From: Phycomyces blakesleeanus NRRL 1555(-)
Taxonomy: Eukaryota > Mucoromycota > Mucoromycetes > Mucorales > Phycomycetaceae
Reading direction: 5' to 3'
DNA: 64,000 nt
Assembly (NCBI RefSeq): GCF_001638985.1
Contig: NW_017265149.1
Location: 375,241 to 439,240 of the forward strand
Made by a program: the position numbers and the translations under genes. The notes beneath the pieces are model-generated. The model had not been told where the DNA came from, did no database searches, and saw nothing but the letters and a program-made list of their open reading frames with translations. Each line of letters opens with the position of its first letter. The first letter of the stretch is position 1. This document shows positions 22,441 to 32,987 of the stretch, in pieces.

Positions 22441-24067
22441 ACAGTGAATATATATATATATACATTCACGCACATTCTCTCTTTTATTTATCACCACCTC
22501 TCTCCCTTATACACACACAAACACACAAACACTTTTATATATGTGTACATTTTTTTTGTTGATATTATAATCATTGTCTTTATACTTTTTTCCCTTTTTT
22601 GTTTTCTCTTTTATCCTCTCCTTATCTTTTTAGAAATTACAAGGCTTATTATACAAACGATTACATAGAATTCTTCACAAGAAGTATCAATGAGAGATAT
22701 CTTCTTTTTGATACCTATTTTTTCTAAAAAAAAAAACTTGAACTTTTGAGAACCGTGCCTTCAAAAGAAAAAGAAGAAAAGAACCAAGCAAACAAACAAC
22801 ACAAGGATTAAGATTCTGTGCCAACTGTAAAGAAAATAATTACTATTTGAGACTTTAGGCGAAAATGACGCTGAAAAAATAAATTACTTCTTGTAAACAC
22901 TTTGCCTACTATTGGATACAAGGATTTGTAGCTGGGTAGCATAAATAGTCTTTATATATATAACATTTCTACCCATTTAATTTTGGCTAATACAAAAATT
23001 TATATCAAGAAAGTCGTTCTGTGTTTCGGAATGATAAGTACGCTCTTGGCAAAAAGGCGAAGTTAAAAGCAAAACAGACTAAAGAAATCTCATTTGTTTT
23101 TTTACTCTTTAATATTGTCACATATTACATCGTTTCTGTATGCTTTCGAAACCTGTAAACTTCACCTAGACTACTGGAAATGCAGTGGTTTAGAGTGATA
23201 AAAAATGCCCCCCACTTTCACAAAGACAAATGTGTGTGATGGATTAGCTGTAGTAAAAAAACAAAAACAAGTAGACGCCCACAAACAGATTTTATATAAA
23301 TCAAAGTACCAGCATTTCTATCAAGTATAGTACATTATAGTACATCTACACAACTTTAACCTTCGCAATGGTTGTCTTATAGAGATACCAGCTGTGTACA
23401 TGAATATTAAACAAAATATAAACAATGGCATTTTGATTTTTTGGTAAGCTGTACAATAAACCTGACCAAAGTGTTATCAAATTCTGGAGGAGTGCATAGT
23501 AGTATCCTGCGTTAGTTTATATTGTACTTCAGTCAAAGATACCAATTATTAGATATTGATTATTGCTCTATACATACATACATACATACACATATCATTA
23601 ATCTCTCCTTTTTCTCTGTTTTAACACACCAACGAGTCTAACTTTGAACTGCGTTTATCAAATTTTAGCTATCATGTTCTGTGATAGAAATGGCTTAATA
23701 ATGAAAGTTGTATTAGTATTCTGTCGTAGAAATAAATACAAAAAAAAACTCCCACAATATAAAGTAAGATATTTTTTATTAAACTATAAAATATATTATC
23801 TCCTAAGAAGTAAAGCAATAAATGCTGATAAGAATAAGAATAATAATGAAAAGGAGTTTTACAATAAAAAAGCTGATATATACAACAGTAAGATTTGTGG
23901 CCAATGCTTTACTTTGTGATCAGCTGTGACTGTTTCCAGAGCGCAAGCACTCAAATTCTGTTTGCGCTGTTCTTTCTTTCCAGTTCTTTATTTCTTTATA
24001 TATATATTTCCAAAAAAAGAAAGACAAAAAATCCAACTGTCAACGTAACTTATAAAGAAAGCCTATT
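22441..24067. other. AT-rich intergenic region
   Basis: 3' flank of the MPP gene with T- and CA-rich tracts. A (CATA)n run is at about 23572-23590. An open frame at 23644-23919 encodes Lys/Asn/Tyr-rich sequence with no motif and is probably chance. Confidence 0.55.
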
Positions 24068-26520
24068 ATGAATCCATCAGACACACAGGAAACTAGTATG
24101 TCCACAAATTAAAGTCTCACACAAATATCCAGCTAAACTTTGACTACAAAATTTCTGTAGAGAATGAGCCTATCAATATTACCTGGGAACCCAGTAGCTG
24201 GATTAATTCATTCTCACAATCCAAAGGAGATTCACAATCAACTCCATGGAACAGCACACCATCGACCCCAAGACTAGGCAACTCAAGCCAAAACCTCACA
24301 TTATCTCTAAGCGACCTACTCAGTGGAAATATTAACAAAAACACAGAATCAACTGAAAACAAACCCAAACCTGAAACCAATACCGAAACCAGCACCAACA
24401 AGCTACATGTCAAAAATGCCCCTTCGCTCTCGGGAGATACTCTGATAGACACGGGGGATATTGATCCCACAAATAGCGCGTCCAATCAACTTGTAACCAC
24501 CAAAAGGCGTGCGGCAGAGACAGGAGTCGACAAGATTACCATCAGCTTTGCTACCTTATTGGATCTGGACTATGGAGAATGCGATAAACACAATGCCATT
24601 AAAGTTGATATATCCCTGACCGATCTAATTCTTGGCGAACAAAGCAAAGTGACTCAAAAGCTGCTTGCATCCTTAGCGAGTGGCGAAACGTCTTCAAGCA
24701 CACCATTTACGTACGAGACCCGACCAGATACCCAAGATGCCTACTTTGAATTAGATCCAGCTCCGAACAATACGCCTTCTTTTCTTCAGCCCTCGCTTTT
24801 AGATGAGCCCATTGTCGAGGATTTTGTAGGATTTGGAGTAGTGAAATCCATATCTCCCATAGTCTCTACCAAGAAGAATGTCTTTCTCAGCCAAGAATCT
24901 GACTCTGCCTCTAGTCATTCAAAGCTTAATCCAAAGGCATCTGAGTTTTCTTTCTCATTTGGTACCAATAAAAACAACAAGTCGTCAGAGTTTGACAGTC
25001 CAGCCAACAATAGTACATCTCAATCCGATGCAGACGAAACTTTTTGTGATCAATCCGACACGTTTTATTTTACTTCAGGATCTCCCTTGACGGCCACCGA
25101 AACAGAAATCACCTACAATATTGATTCGTCAAAGTTCAACATGGAAAATTTTACACCACTCTCAAAAATGTCCAGATCTGACACAGATCCACGCGAATCA
25201 AGCGTGGATGCATCCGAATCTGACTACGCTGGCCTGGATACCAGTACAAATACCAATGACTCTATGTGGAATCCTCGCAACCTCGCTAAAAAATCATCAC
25301 TAGTCAACTCAAATACCCAGGATCTAGTTACCGAGACCCTACTGTCCGCAAACACAACAAAGTTTAATGTCAATGCCTCAGAATTTAAACTAAATACGCC
25401 ATTATTTGATTTTGATATACCAAAGCACAGCAAAAACATGTCGGAACTTAATGCTATAGCCTCAGCTTTTAATGTCAATGTATCTGAATTCAAGCCTGTC
25501 AAGGAAGAATACAACATCTTCACACAATTCAAGTTCGATGCTCCAAAATTTGATATGGGTTTCCCTAAATTCAGAGTTGATGCCCCAGAGTTCAAGGTGG
25601 GTGCTCCAGAGTTCAAGGTGGGTGCTCCAGAGTTCAAGGTGGATGTCCCAGAGTTCAAGGTGGATGCTCCAGAGTTCAATCTGAATGCCCCAGAGTTCAA
25701 TCTGAAGGCCCCAGAGTTCAAAGTGGATGCTTCTGAATTCAAGTTGGATGCTCCAGAATTTAAGGTTGATACCCCAGAGTTCAAAGTGACTACGCTAAAA
25801 TTCAATATGGATACTCCAGAATTGAAGGTGAATGCACCAGAGCTCAAATTAGATGCACCAGAGTTCAAAATAGATACAACAGAGTTCAGTGTGGATGCGC
25901 CAGAGTTTACTATCAATACAACAGAGTTTAGTGTGGATGCGCCAGAGTTTACGATTAATACAACAGAGTTTAGTGTGGATGCGCCAGAGTTTACGATTAA
26001 TGCAACAGAGTTTAGTGTGGATGCGCCAGAGTTTACGATTAATACAACAGAGCTTAATGTTGACGCGCCAAAATCTACAACCAATCCAACATTAAGCACC
26101 AACGGAGATAATATTGAATCCGACAAGGTTTCCAAAGAATTCAACGTAAATGCCTCGGAACTCAATACAAATGCACCAGAGTTTAACGTGTGTGGTTTCG
26201 GGCTCAACGTAGATATAGCTCCATTTGATCCAGTTTCAAACACGGCAGCCGATCGATTTTCTGGACCTGGAATATTCTCACCCACAGCCAAAGACCCTTA
26301 TGATTTCTCACCCGAAGAATACTATGATCCTAGTTATCTTACGAACGCCCCTAAAAATGTCCAAGACACTAACGACCAAAATAACCATAATCACAACGAC
26401 AATAACGAAAATTACCACCATCAAACACCTCACTCATCAATGGCAACCCCTGAATTCTCCCCTACCGCAACTTCCCATAAAACCACCTGGGATAATAAGC
26501 CTTTTGCTTGGGAAAACTAA
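24068..26520 (+). CDS. PEF heptad-repeat protein
   Basis: Exon 1, 24068-24095 (MNPSDTQET), joins by a 65-bp GTATGT...TAG intron (phase 1) to exon 2, 24161-26520, giving 795 aa. Residues about 10-465 are Ser/Thr/Asn/Pro-rich and probably disordered, with LSDLLSG- and SLTDLILG-like short motifs. Residues about 466-645 are some 25 tandem heptads of the type [DN]APEF[KN]V. In the second half these change to a 14-residue unit, TTEFSVDAPEFTIN. The C terminus has an Asn/His/Asp-rich stretch and ends TTWDNKPFAWEN; an early PINITWEPSSW segment echoes this Trp-rich end. There is no signal peptide or membrane span. The alternating acidic and hydrophobic heptads could stack as beta strands or form a binding array; function unknown. 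A TTG frame start inside (24559) is not the true start. Confidence 0.8.
25530..26070. repeat. 21-bp coding repeats evolving into 42-bp repeats
   Basis: Units around GATGCTCCAGAGTTCAAGGT recur every 21 bp (about 25575-25880), followed by at least four nearly identical 42-bp units with TTTAGTGTGGATGCGCCAGA (about 25884-26050). The later units are more alike, so they are the younger expansion. Confidence 0.9.
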
Positions 26521-28089
26521 TGTCGTGTTAATTAACCAACTGTCTTGATAATAATAAAAAAAGGGAAAAAAAGTCAAATACAATAATACACACACACACT
26601 TGAAAATTATTAAAAAAAATGTCTAATGCCAAGAAAAGCCTCCCCTACTCAACTACAGTTATTTATACGTTGCAATAAAAAAGAATAGGCAACAATGTAT
26701 ATATATATATATATAGTAGGTATTTTCCAATAACTTACGACGCCTGCAGAAAAGATATGGTGCGATCGGAGATAACTATCTAAGTTTTTGGGTATTTTTT
26801 AAAAGTTTATAACTTTTGCAAAACTTAAGTTAATATAATTCTGAACTCTTAATTCGATAGATATGATCATTATCTATAGAATTAAGAGTTTACAATTGCT
26901 CTAACTACTCTGAATAAAAAGTCTTAGACTTTCAAAGTTGGGATGTATTGGCCTATTTACAACGGAGTTTACCCGGTTTTTACGATATTGAAACAAGTTA
27001 AATGCTAAAAAAGAATTATTAGTGAAACCCAGTCAAAAAAAAGAAAAACTCAACCACAGTTGATGAAAACATAACACCACAGCAGATTTTTTTGTGTAAT
27101 CTTGTTCCTTAAAAGGATTCTTGTATACGGGGCGAATTTTGCCCATAACAGGAAATTCATTTTTTTGGGGGACTGAAAAGTGGGGGGATGGGGGGACTAC
27201 TCTCGGCCAATAGATTTCGATTAAAAAATGTACTGCACAATTTCAAAAATGGTTCAAATTTTTAATTTGTTTCAAATAATTTTGGGTTGTAAAAAATTTA
27301 TTTTTTATTTCGAAAAAAATTAGGCTAAAAAAAAGCTAGACTGGACCATAAAATCCACAGGCAGTAGCACACCAGTATATTCGTACCACTAGAAACACTA
27401 GTAGTATAACTGTTTGTACTTATGCCTGTAAATTACGTGATCGGTTTGCTGCAAACTACTATGTCTAGCTAATCCAAGAGACCCGGTGCCAGAAATTCCA
27501 ATAAACCCAAAGAGCATAAAGATTTGAATTTCGAGAAAAGCTAAAGCAGAAGAACTAATAATTAGTAATTAAACTTAGTTATATATATTTAACAGAATTT
27601 TACCTTTGACTCTATTAAGGCATTTGCAATAAAAGGCAGCCAAATCTCTGCAAGTGAGGAGTAAATAGTTAGTCTTCTGTTGCTTTGTAAGAGGAACATG
27701 TAGTTATTACCTCTTTATTGATTTACCGAGATGATGAAAAACTAATTTATAAACTAGAATTGTATGATTAATAAACACAATGACATAAAAAACTTTGATA
27801 GCATAAATACCTTTGAGCTTACGGTCTTTAAGCAAAATTCTGCTTCTATAAATACTATAAGTATACTGGAATATCTTACAAATGGAAGCTCATGCAAATA
27901 ATAAATATTTTGTGGAAAAGTAAAATGAAAAAGAAGACAAAAACACGCGATATTTTCTTAAAAGAAAAGAAGTAAAAAAAATTCTAATTGGTCCGCTGAC
28001 ATTAAATATCGATCTTTCCACATTTTATAAATTCAATTATTTTCGCAAAGTCATTTTCCCCCCTTTGTTTTTACAATCAATTTACTATT
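26521..28089. other. Intergenic region with palindrome
   Basis: AT-rich; includes G- and T-runs near 27160-27195 and the short inverted repeat CACTAGAAACACTAGTAG (about 27389). No ORF of interest. It may include the 5' end of a mobile element whose ORF starts at 28090, but I could not find matching terminal repeats. Confidence 0.45.
26844..26890. repeat. 47-bp near-perfect palindrome
   Basis: AACTCTTAATTC.ATAGATA ... TATCTAT.GAATTAAGAGTT, arms of about 20 bp separated by a few bases. Confidence 0.85.
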
Positions 28090-31000
28090 ATGCAAAAGAA
28101 TACAAGACAAGAAACATATAAAATCGTTAAGACTCGCCCCCCTAAAAGGCAAGGCGAACTTAACTTTAGCATCAATTCAGGTGTTTTTACCTGCTCTGAA
28201 TGCGAAAAAGAGTTCGAAAAGCCTTGGTTACTGAAAAGGCATTCGAAGGTTCACCATATAAGTAATCAAATGGCAACCAATACTGTACTCGACGAACCCG
28301 AGCAGGCCGAATTGATAGTCGAGAACACTATTCCGGATGCTAATGCATTTGATTACTCGAGTGACGAAGATGACTCCTCCAGTATCGGGGATGAAGAAGA
28401 CAACATTGTAGACGAGGAAAACGATATTGTCGATAATTTCTTTGATATTGAAATGAACAGTAATCCAGTTTTCAACGCGTTCTCTGACATGTTTTCTTCT
28501 GCTGCTGCTGCTGATGAGGTATCAATGACCGATGATGACTCTGAGATCCCGGAAGAAGTCTTTGAGACAATTGGCGCTGTAAATGACCCTACAAGCTGTT
28601 ATCCTTTTCGCGATCTTCAAACCATGATCCTTTTCGCTTTTATCGATGGGGATAATGACATGATCTCCCAGCGAATGTTGAAGAAGATACTGCTTGCGAT
28701 GAACTTGATCATTAAGATCCAGCAAGAAACTCCCATAGGAAGAACATTTAAGTTACCTCGTTTGGATGCTCTTTTAAATTATCAGGCAAGAAAGAAGTCC
28801 AAGATGCCTGTCTTTCCTTCACAAAGAATATCAGTACCTGGATCAAACGGGAACGCATTCGCCCACATTAACCTTCCGTCCGACCACTTGAGATTTCTTA
28901 TGGCAAACCCAAAGAAATCCAAGTTGATCTCGTCCATGCCCGATCGTACCCCAAACCAATCGATCTGTTTGGAACAAGGTGAAAAGTGGAGAACCCACCA
29001 TCTCTTTCAGCAGCCTATGCACACTGTAAATGGTATAGATGTCTGGTTTGGAAACATCGTTTACTTGAAGACAAACGATTGCAGCATCCGCTTTTTGGTT
29101 GAATCGTTCCACACGGCAAATAAAAACATTTTTGCGAGAGGGTATCTGGTCAGAGCGATTTCGATTGTATGCTATGGCGTTGAGGTTGCTGTTACCGATC
29201 TTAGAGTAGAGCAGATCTCTCACGTTGACACCACTCCTGTTGAAAGAGATCACTACTACAGTATCTCAAGTAGCCTTACCAGATTGAGTCCTGCTCATGA
29301 CTTTCTTCTTTTTGGAGTTCATCCAATGAAGAAGCCTATGCCTCTTTCTGTTTTGCCCGGTAATGTAGATCGCGATGCAGTGTTTTACAAAGTTAGGATT
29401 GTTTCAATCATCCTTTTTACAGACGACACTTCCGGCAATCGTTCAAAGCAGTACAATCCGTTTGAAAGCTGGTTAATGAGATGCGCTGCCTTGCCTTTTA
29501 AGGATCGAAATTCGATAGCAAACATCCAGTTTCTTTCTACAATCCCTAAGAAAGATGGTGCAAATGGTATGTCTCTTCTGCCAGCAATCGTTGATGACTT
29601 TAAGAAACTCGAGAAAGGTGTAAAAATGTTCTCCGCTGAAGACAATGAGTATGTTCTGGTTGTTGCTCCCATCCTTTGGATTGAGGCTGACACGCCATGT
29701 CATTCGGAACTTTGCGGATTGCTTGGGCCGGCCACCACATTTCCTTGCAGAAGATGCTACATCGAACTTAGACGTGCAAAAGACTTTGTGAAGGACTTGT
29801 CCTACTTCTGTGAGTGCCATGAGAGACGAACTCGAGAGCACTATGTTCTTGCAAACTCGTCACCTGGCAGAGACACTGAGATCCCAAATGCTCCGAAAAT
29901 TGGAATGAACACGCCTGCAAACGAGATAAGCTTTAGAGATCGTTCGACTGGCCGCTTATTAGAATTGCAGTCGTTTGATCCAGAAAAGGATACACCAGTG
30001 GAAATCCTCCACACGATACTTCTTGGTGTTGCAAAGTATATGGTAATTGACTTGGTTAAGGTCGTGCTTAAGAATGACACAGCCACAATAGCAAGACTTT
30101 CAGAATTCTTGACAGATTACACGCGATCAACTGGTCTATCAAGAAAGTTCACCCGAAACTTGAGACATAGTGGTTCATTCCTCGGTAGAGATTTCAAGGT
30201 TCTGCTTCAAATACTTCCTGTAATTCTGATTACAGAATTCTCTGGAAATCATGAGCTAGACCTTGTAATACCATGCTTTGTTGAACTTGGCCGATTGTGT
30301 TCTCTGGTATTCGTTCGTCAGGTGACATCAGACTTTGATAACTATATTATCAGAGTAGATAATGCAGTGAAGCGCTTGATCAGAGCATTATTTGACTACG
30401 ATAAAGGAACCAAGAACGAGCTCCACAAGGCATATTGCACCAAGCCGAAAGTTCATTACTTGACACATCTCAAGGAAGATATAATTCGTTTTGGCCCAGC
30501 CCTCAATTATGAAACAGAAAAGGGCGAACAGTTCAATAAGCACATTCGCGAACATCTGTTTCATACGAATCGCCAAAACACTTCCAGGGATGTTTGCCTA
30601 AAGTTTGCAAAGCAGGTAGCATTGCAACATGTAATTGACGGCGGGTCGTGGATTAATAGCTCTGGCAACCGAGAGAAGTCTGGAACTGGAATAGAGAGGT
30701 TCATTAAGGACAACAATGAATCTTTGTTCTATTACACCTTCTTTGGCGGCTCGAGAGAGCTAAAGGACAACAACGACACTGGAGATATTGAAGATGACGC
30801 CGTCCAAAACAACAGTTTTGGCGCGTTTGTTTTTAAAGATGATCCAATCTCTCGCCCTCGTATAGGACTTGTCTCAGGCTCTGTTGTTAAGTTTCTTAGC
30901 ATTGTTCCTCGTACGGATAATGACAGAAACAATAACTATGCCAAGGCTGTAATGACAGGTGAGCATTCTGATGTTGCTAACATGAATCTCGTTTGTAAGT

Positions 31001-31098
31001 TAGATTTGCACATTTTCCGCAACCCATTTTACATTGTAAATTTGAGCAAGTTCGGTTCCTACTGGTTCATTTTCAATAATATTCTTTTTGATGAATAA
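28090..31098 (+). CDS. C2H2 zinc-finger transposase-like protein, Plavaka/CACTA type
   Basis: Single uninterrupted frame, 1002 aa, unlike the intron-rich genes around it. A classical C2H2 finger lies at Cys35, Cys38, His51 and His55 (TCSECEKEFEKPWLLKRHSKVH). An acidic stretch follows at about 90-125, then a large catalytic-type region: an FTDDTSGNRSKQYNP block near residue 442, IEADTPCHSELCGLLG near 534, a Cys cluster (PCRRCYIE, FCECHERR), PVEILHTILLGVAKY, and HYLTHLKEDIIRFGP with NYETEKGEQFN near 806. These follow the order of D, D and E blocks in Plavaka/EnSpm (CACTA)-like fungal transposases; that family call is from memory. The intact length suggests a recently active element or a domesticated gene. 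No terminal inverted repeats identified. Confidence 0.75.
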   Translation: MQKNTRQETYKIVKTRPPKRQGELNFSINSGVFTCSECEKEFEKPWLLKRHSKVHHISNQMATNTVLDEPEQAELIVENTIPDANAFDYSSDEDDSSSIGDEEDNIVDEENDIVDNFFDIEMNSNPVFNAFSDMFSSAAAADEVSMTDDDSEIPEEVFETIGAVNDPTSCYPFRDLQTMILFAFIDGDNDMISQRMLKKILLAMNLIIKIQQETPIGRTFKLPRLDALLNYQARKKSKMPVFPSQRISVPGSNGNAFAHINLPSDHLRFLMANPKKSKLISSMPDRTPNQSICLEQGEKWRTHHLFQQPMHTVNGIDVWFGNIVYLKTNDCSIRFLVESFHTANKNIFARGYLVRAISIVCYGVEVAVTDLRVEQISHVDTTPVERDHYYSISSSLTRLSPAHDFLLFGVHPMKKPMPLSVLPGNVDRDAVFYKVRIVSIILFTDDTSGNRSKQYNPFESWLMRCAALPFKDRNSIANIQFLSTIPKKDGANGMSLLPAIVDDFKKLEKGVKMFSAEDNEYVLVVAPILWIEADTPCHSELCGLLGPATTFPCRRCYIELRRAKDFVKDLSYFCECHERRTREHYVLANSSPGRDTEIPNAPKIGMNTPANEISFRDRSTGRLLELQSFDPEKDTPVEILHTILLGVAKYMVIDLVKVVLKNDTATIARLSEFLTDYTRSTGLSRKFTRNLRHSGSFLGRDFKVLLQILPVILITEFSGNHELDLVIPCFVELGRLCSLVFVRQVTSDFDNYIIRVDNAVKRLIRALFDYDKGTKNELHKAYCTKPKVHYLTHLKEDIIRFGPALNYETEKGEQFNKHIREHLFHTNRQNTSRDVCLKFAKQVALQHVIDGGSWINSSGNREKSGTGIERFIKDNNESLFYYTFFGGSRELKDNNDTGDIEDDAVQNNSFGAFVFKDDPISRPRIGLVSGSVVKFLSIVPRTDNDRNNNYAKAVMTGEHSDVANMNLVCKLDLHIFRNPFYIVNLSKFGSYWFIFNNILFDE

Positions 31099-31599
31099 AA
31101 TGATGCTACTTCTTTATTATTATTATAATTATTATTTGAACCTTCTGTTTTCTTCTTCTCAACATCAATTTTTTTGCGTAATTTCTGTGAAGTCATTTTT
31201 TGGTTACTCAAACCAACCCCCAACTTTCCTTAATAAATCCTTTGTCTCACTTGAACACTTTCTGACTTCCCTAACAGTTTTTTTTCTTACTTTAAAAGCC
31301 CACAAGTAGTACTGAACTTAATTTTATCCTTTATTCGGATGAAAAAAATTGAGTACGAAAACAAATTACAATATTTTGGCCTCTAAGCCAATCATATTGC
31401 TTAGGTGCCAATTTTCACCCAAAATGATAACAAAAATCTCTGGTGGTGAAGTACTGTGACAAACATAAGAGAGATACATCTTAATAAACTTGGCTTTCCA
31501 AGACTTATTCTCTTAAGTAGATATATAGAGACGACTCTTGACTATATTATGTTTATGTTTGAAGGTAAAGAAACAAGCTCAATTCTTAATAAAGTCTTG

Positions 31600-31656
31600 G
31601 TGATGAAATGGAGTGAAAAACTAGAAAACTCCCAATTTTTCACTCCATTTCATCAC
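31600..31656. repeat. Perfect 21-bp inverted repeat (hairpin)
   Basis: GTGATGAAATGGAGTGAAAA (plus one A) is followed after a 15-base loop by its exact reverse complement, ending CACTCCATTTCATCAC. It lies 500 bp downstream of the transposase-like ORF. Confidence 0.9.
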
Positions 31657-31950
31657 TAAATGGCCTCCCTCAGTAAAATTTTACATCTTTTCATTGGAAT
31701 TTTAATCGCCGCGTAAAGCAAAAGTGAGTGAAAATTCTAAATTTTCACTCGACAACGGGTTCTCTAATATATGGAAGTTAAAGAAGTTTGCAAACCTAGC
31801 AAAAAGTTTATTCTAAGATGTGTGGTGTATTATCTCCGAATAAAGAAAGAAATTAAACCACGATCGTTTTTTTTATGACTCAAAAACTTTGTTGAAAATG
31901 TCAAAGCTAGAATCTCAGAGCAAAGTATGTTTCTATATTTATAATTTCAA

Positions 31951-32190
31951 CGTCTTGAGGGGTACTCAGCCAGAATCTTCGAGTAATTTTTAATTTAAGA
32001 CAGAAACATTATTGGACTGAAATTTGTATACCGTCAAAGAATAATTGGTGTGCTCAATTACAAAGCAATAGTATTGGCTGAGTACCCCTTAAGAAGACGT
32101 AGAATTTTTCTACGTCGCTATGAGAATTTTAGTCCAATAGTATTACTCTCTGAATTTAAAGCTTCCACGTAGAATCCAGTTGAGTACCCT
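31951..32190. repeat. Nested inverted repeats, MITE-like foldback
   Basis: CGTCTTGAGGGGTACTCAGCC (31951-31971) is inverted at 32075-32100 (GGCTGAGTACCCCTTAAGAA then GACG). A second pair, ATTATTGGACTGAAATT and AATTTTAGTCCAATAGT, and a short hairpin, GACGTAGAA-TTT-TTCTACGTC (32097-32117), overlap it. GAGTACCC recurs at about 32179. Together they make a 150-240 bp foldback unit. Confidence 0.75.
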
Positions 32191-32987
32191 TGCTGTATGG
32201 ATCGACTTTCTTTGTTAAACGATAATATTTGTACATCAGAATACACAAGTATTATCGAGAAGCAATTAATCTGACTTTGATATGCTTCCTAAAAAATTTA
32301 TAGGTAGAAGTATTTTTCATACTGAATAGCTCCATATTCTATAACACATATGTATTAAAAATATACAAGAAAGGTCTTCATTTGTATGATCTGGAGCTGT
32401 AACCACTCAATACTGCATTGGGTATACTTAAGAGCATACATATTAAAATAAATTTTGATAAGAGTCTTTATACAAATATAATTATTTATTATAATTCAAC
32501 GTAAATCACATGTGGATTACTGAAATCATCTATTTTTCTAAATGTCCTTTGCTGCAATATATATCATTCAAATCCAAAACTATCAGGCTACACAAATGCT
32601 TGTTTCATATACATCAATCCTCTGGCGGAATAAAGTGTTATATATGTATAGGATGATGACAAATCGAAGTGCTGATTTGCTTTAAACAAGCACAAAGTTA
32701 AAGTCAGTTTTTTTTTAAAAAAAGAATGCTTGCAAAATGCACGATATACCAAAGTCTGAAAGTCACTTTTGGGTTTGATTTATTTGATATATGCAGTAAA
32801 GCATAAGCAAGATAATTGAATATAAAAAATAATTTTCCAGTACATGTATGCTTAGTACAAGAGCAGTACATTGTAAAAACTCCAGAGAAATATTTATAAC
32901 AGGCTAATTTTTATTATTATTGGTACTTAAATATAACAGTAACTCGTATCCAAATATTATATATATATATATGTAAAGAAATATTAT

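Larger units (their letters stand above)
31099..32987. other. Intergenic region with foldback DNA
   Basis: AT-rich. Contains the 31600-31656 hairpin and the 31951-32190 nested inverted repeats (listed separately). No coding sequence recognised. Confidence 0.5.

Noticed and set aside
23644..23919. 91-codon plus ORF
   Set aside because: Lys/Asn/Ile/Tyr-rich chance ORF in AT-rich spacer.
24144..24485. 113-codon minus ORF
   Set aside because: Antisense of the N-terminal exon of the repeat protein; no motif.
25224..26291. 355-codon minus-strand open frame (LNSGAST repeats)
   Set aside because: It is the antisense shadow of the PEF heptad-repeat gene; the 21/42-bp repeat keeps the opposite frame free of stops.
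28090..31098. Zinc-finger transcription factor
   Set aside because: The single C2H2 finger is only 2 percent of the protein; the rest follows transposase block order.
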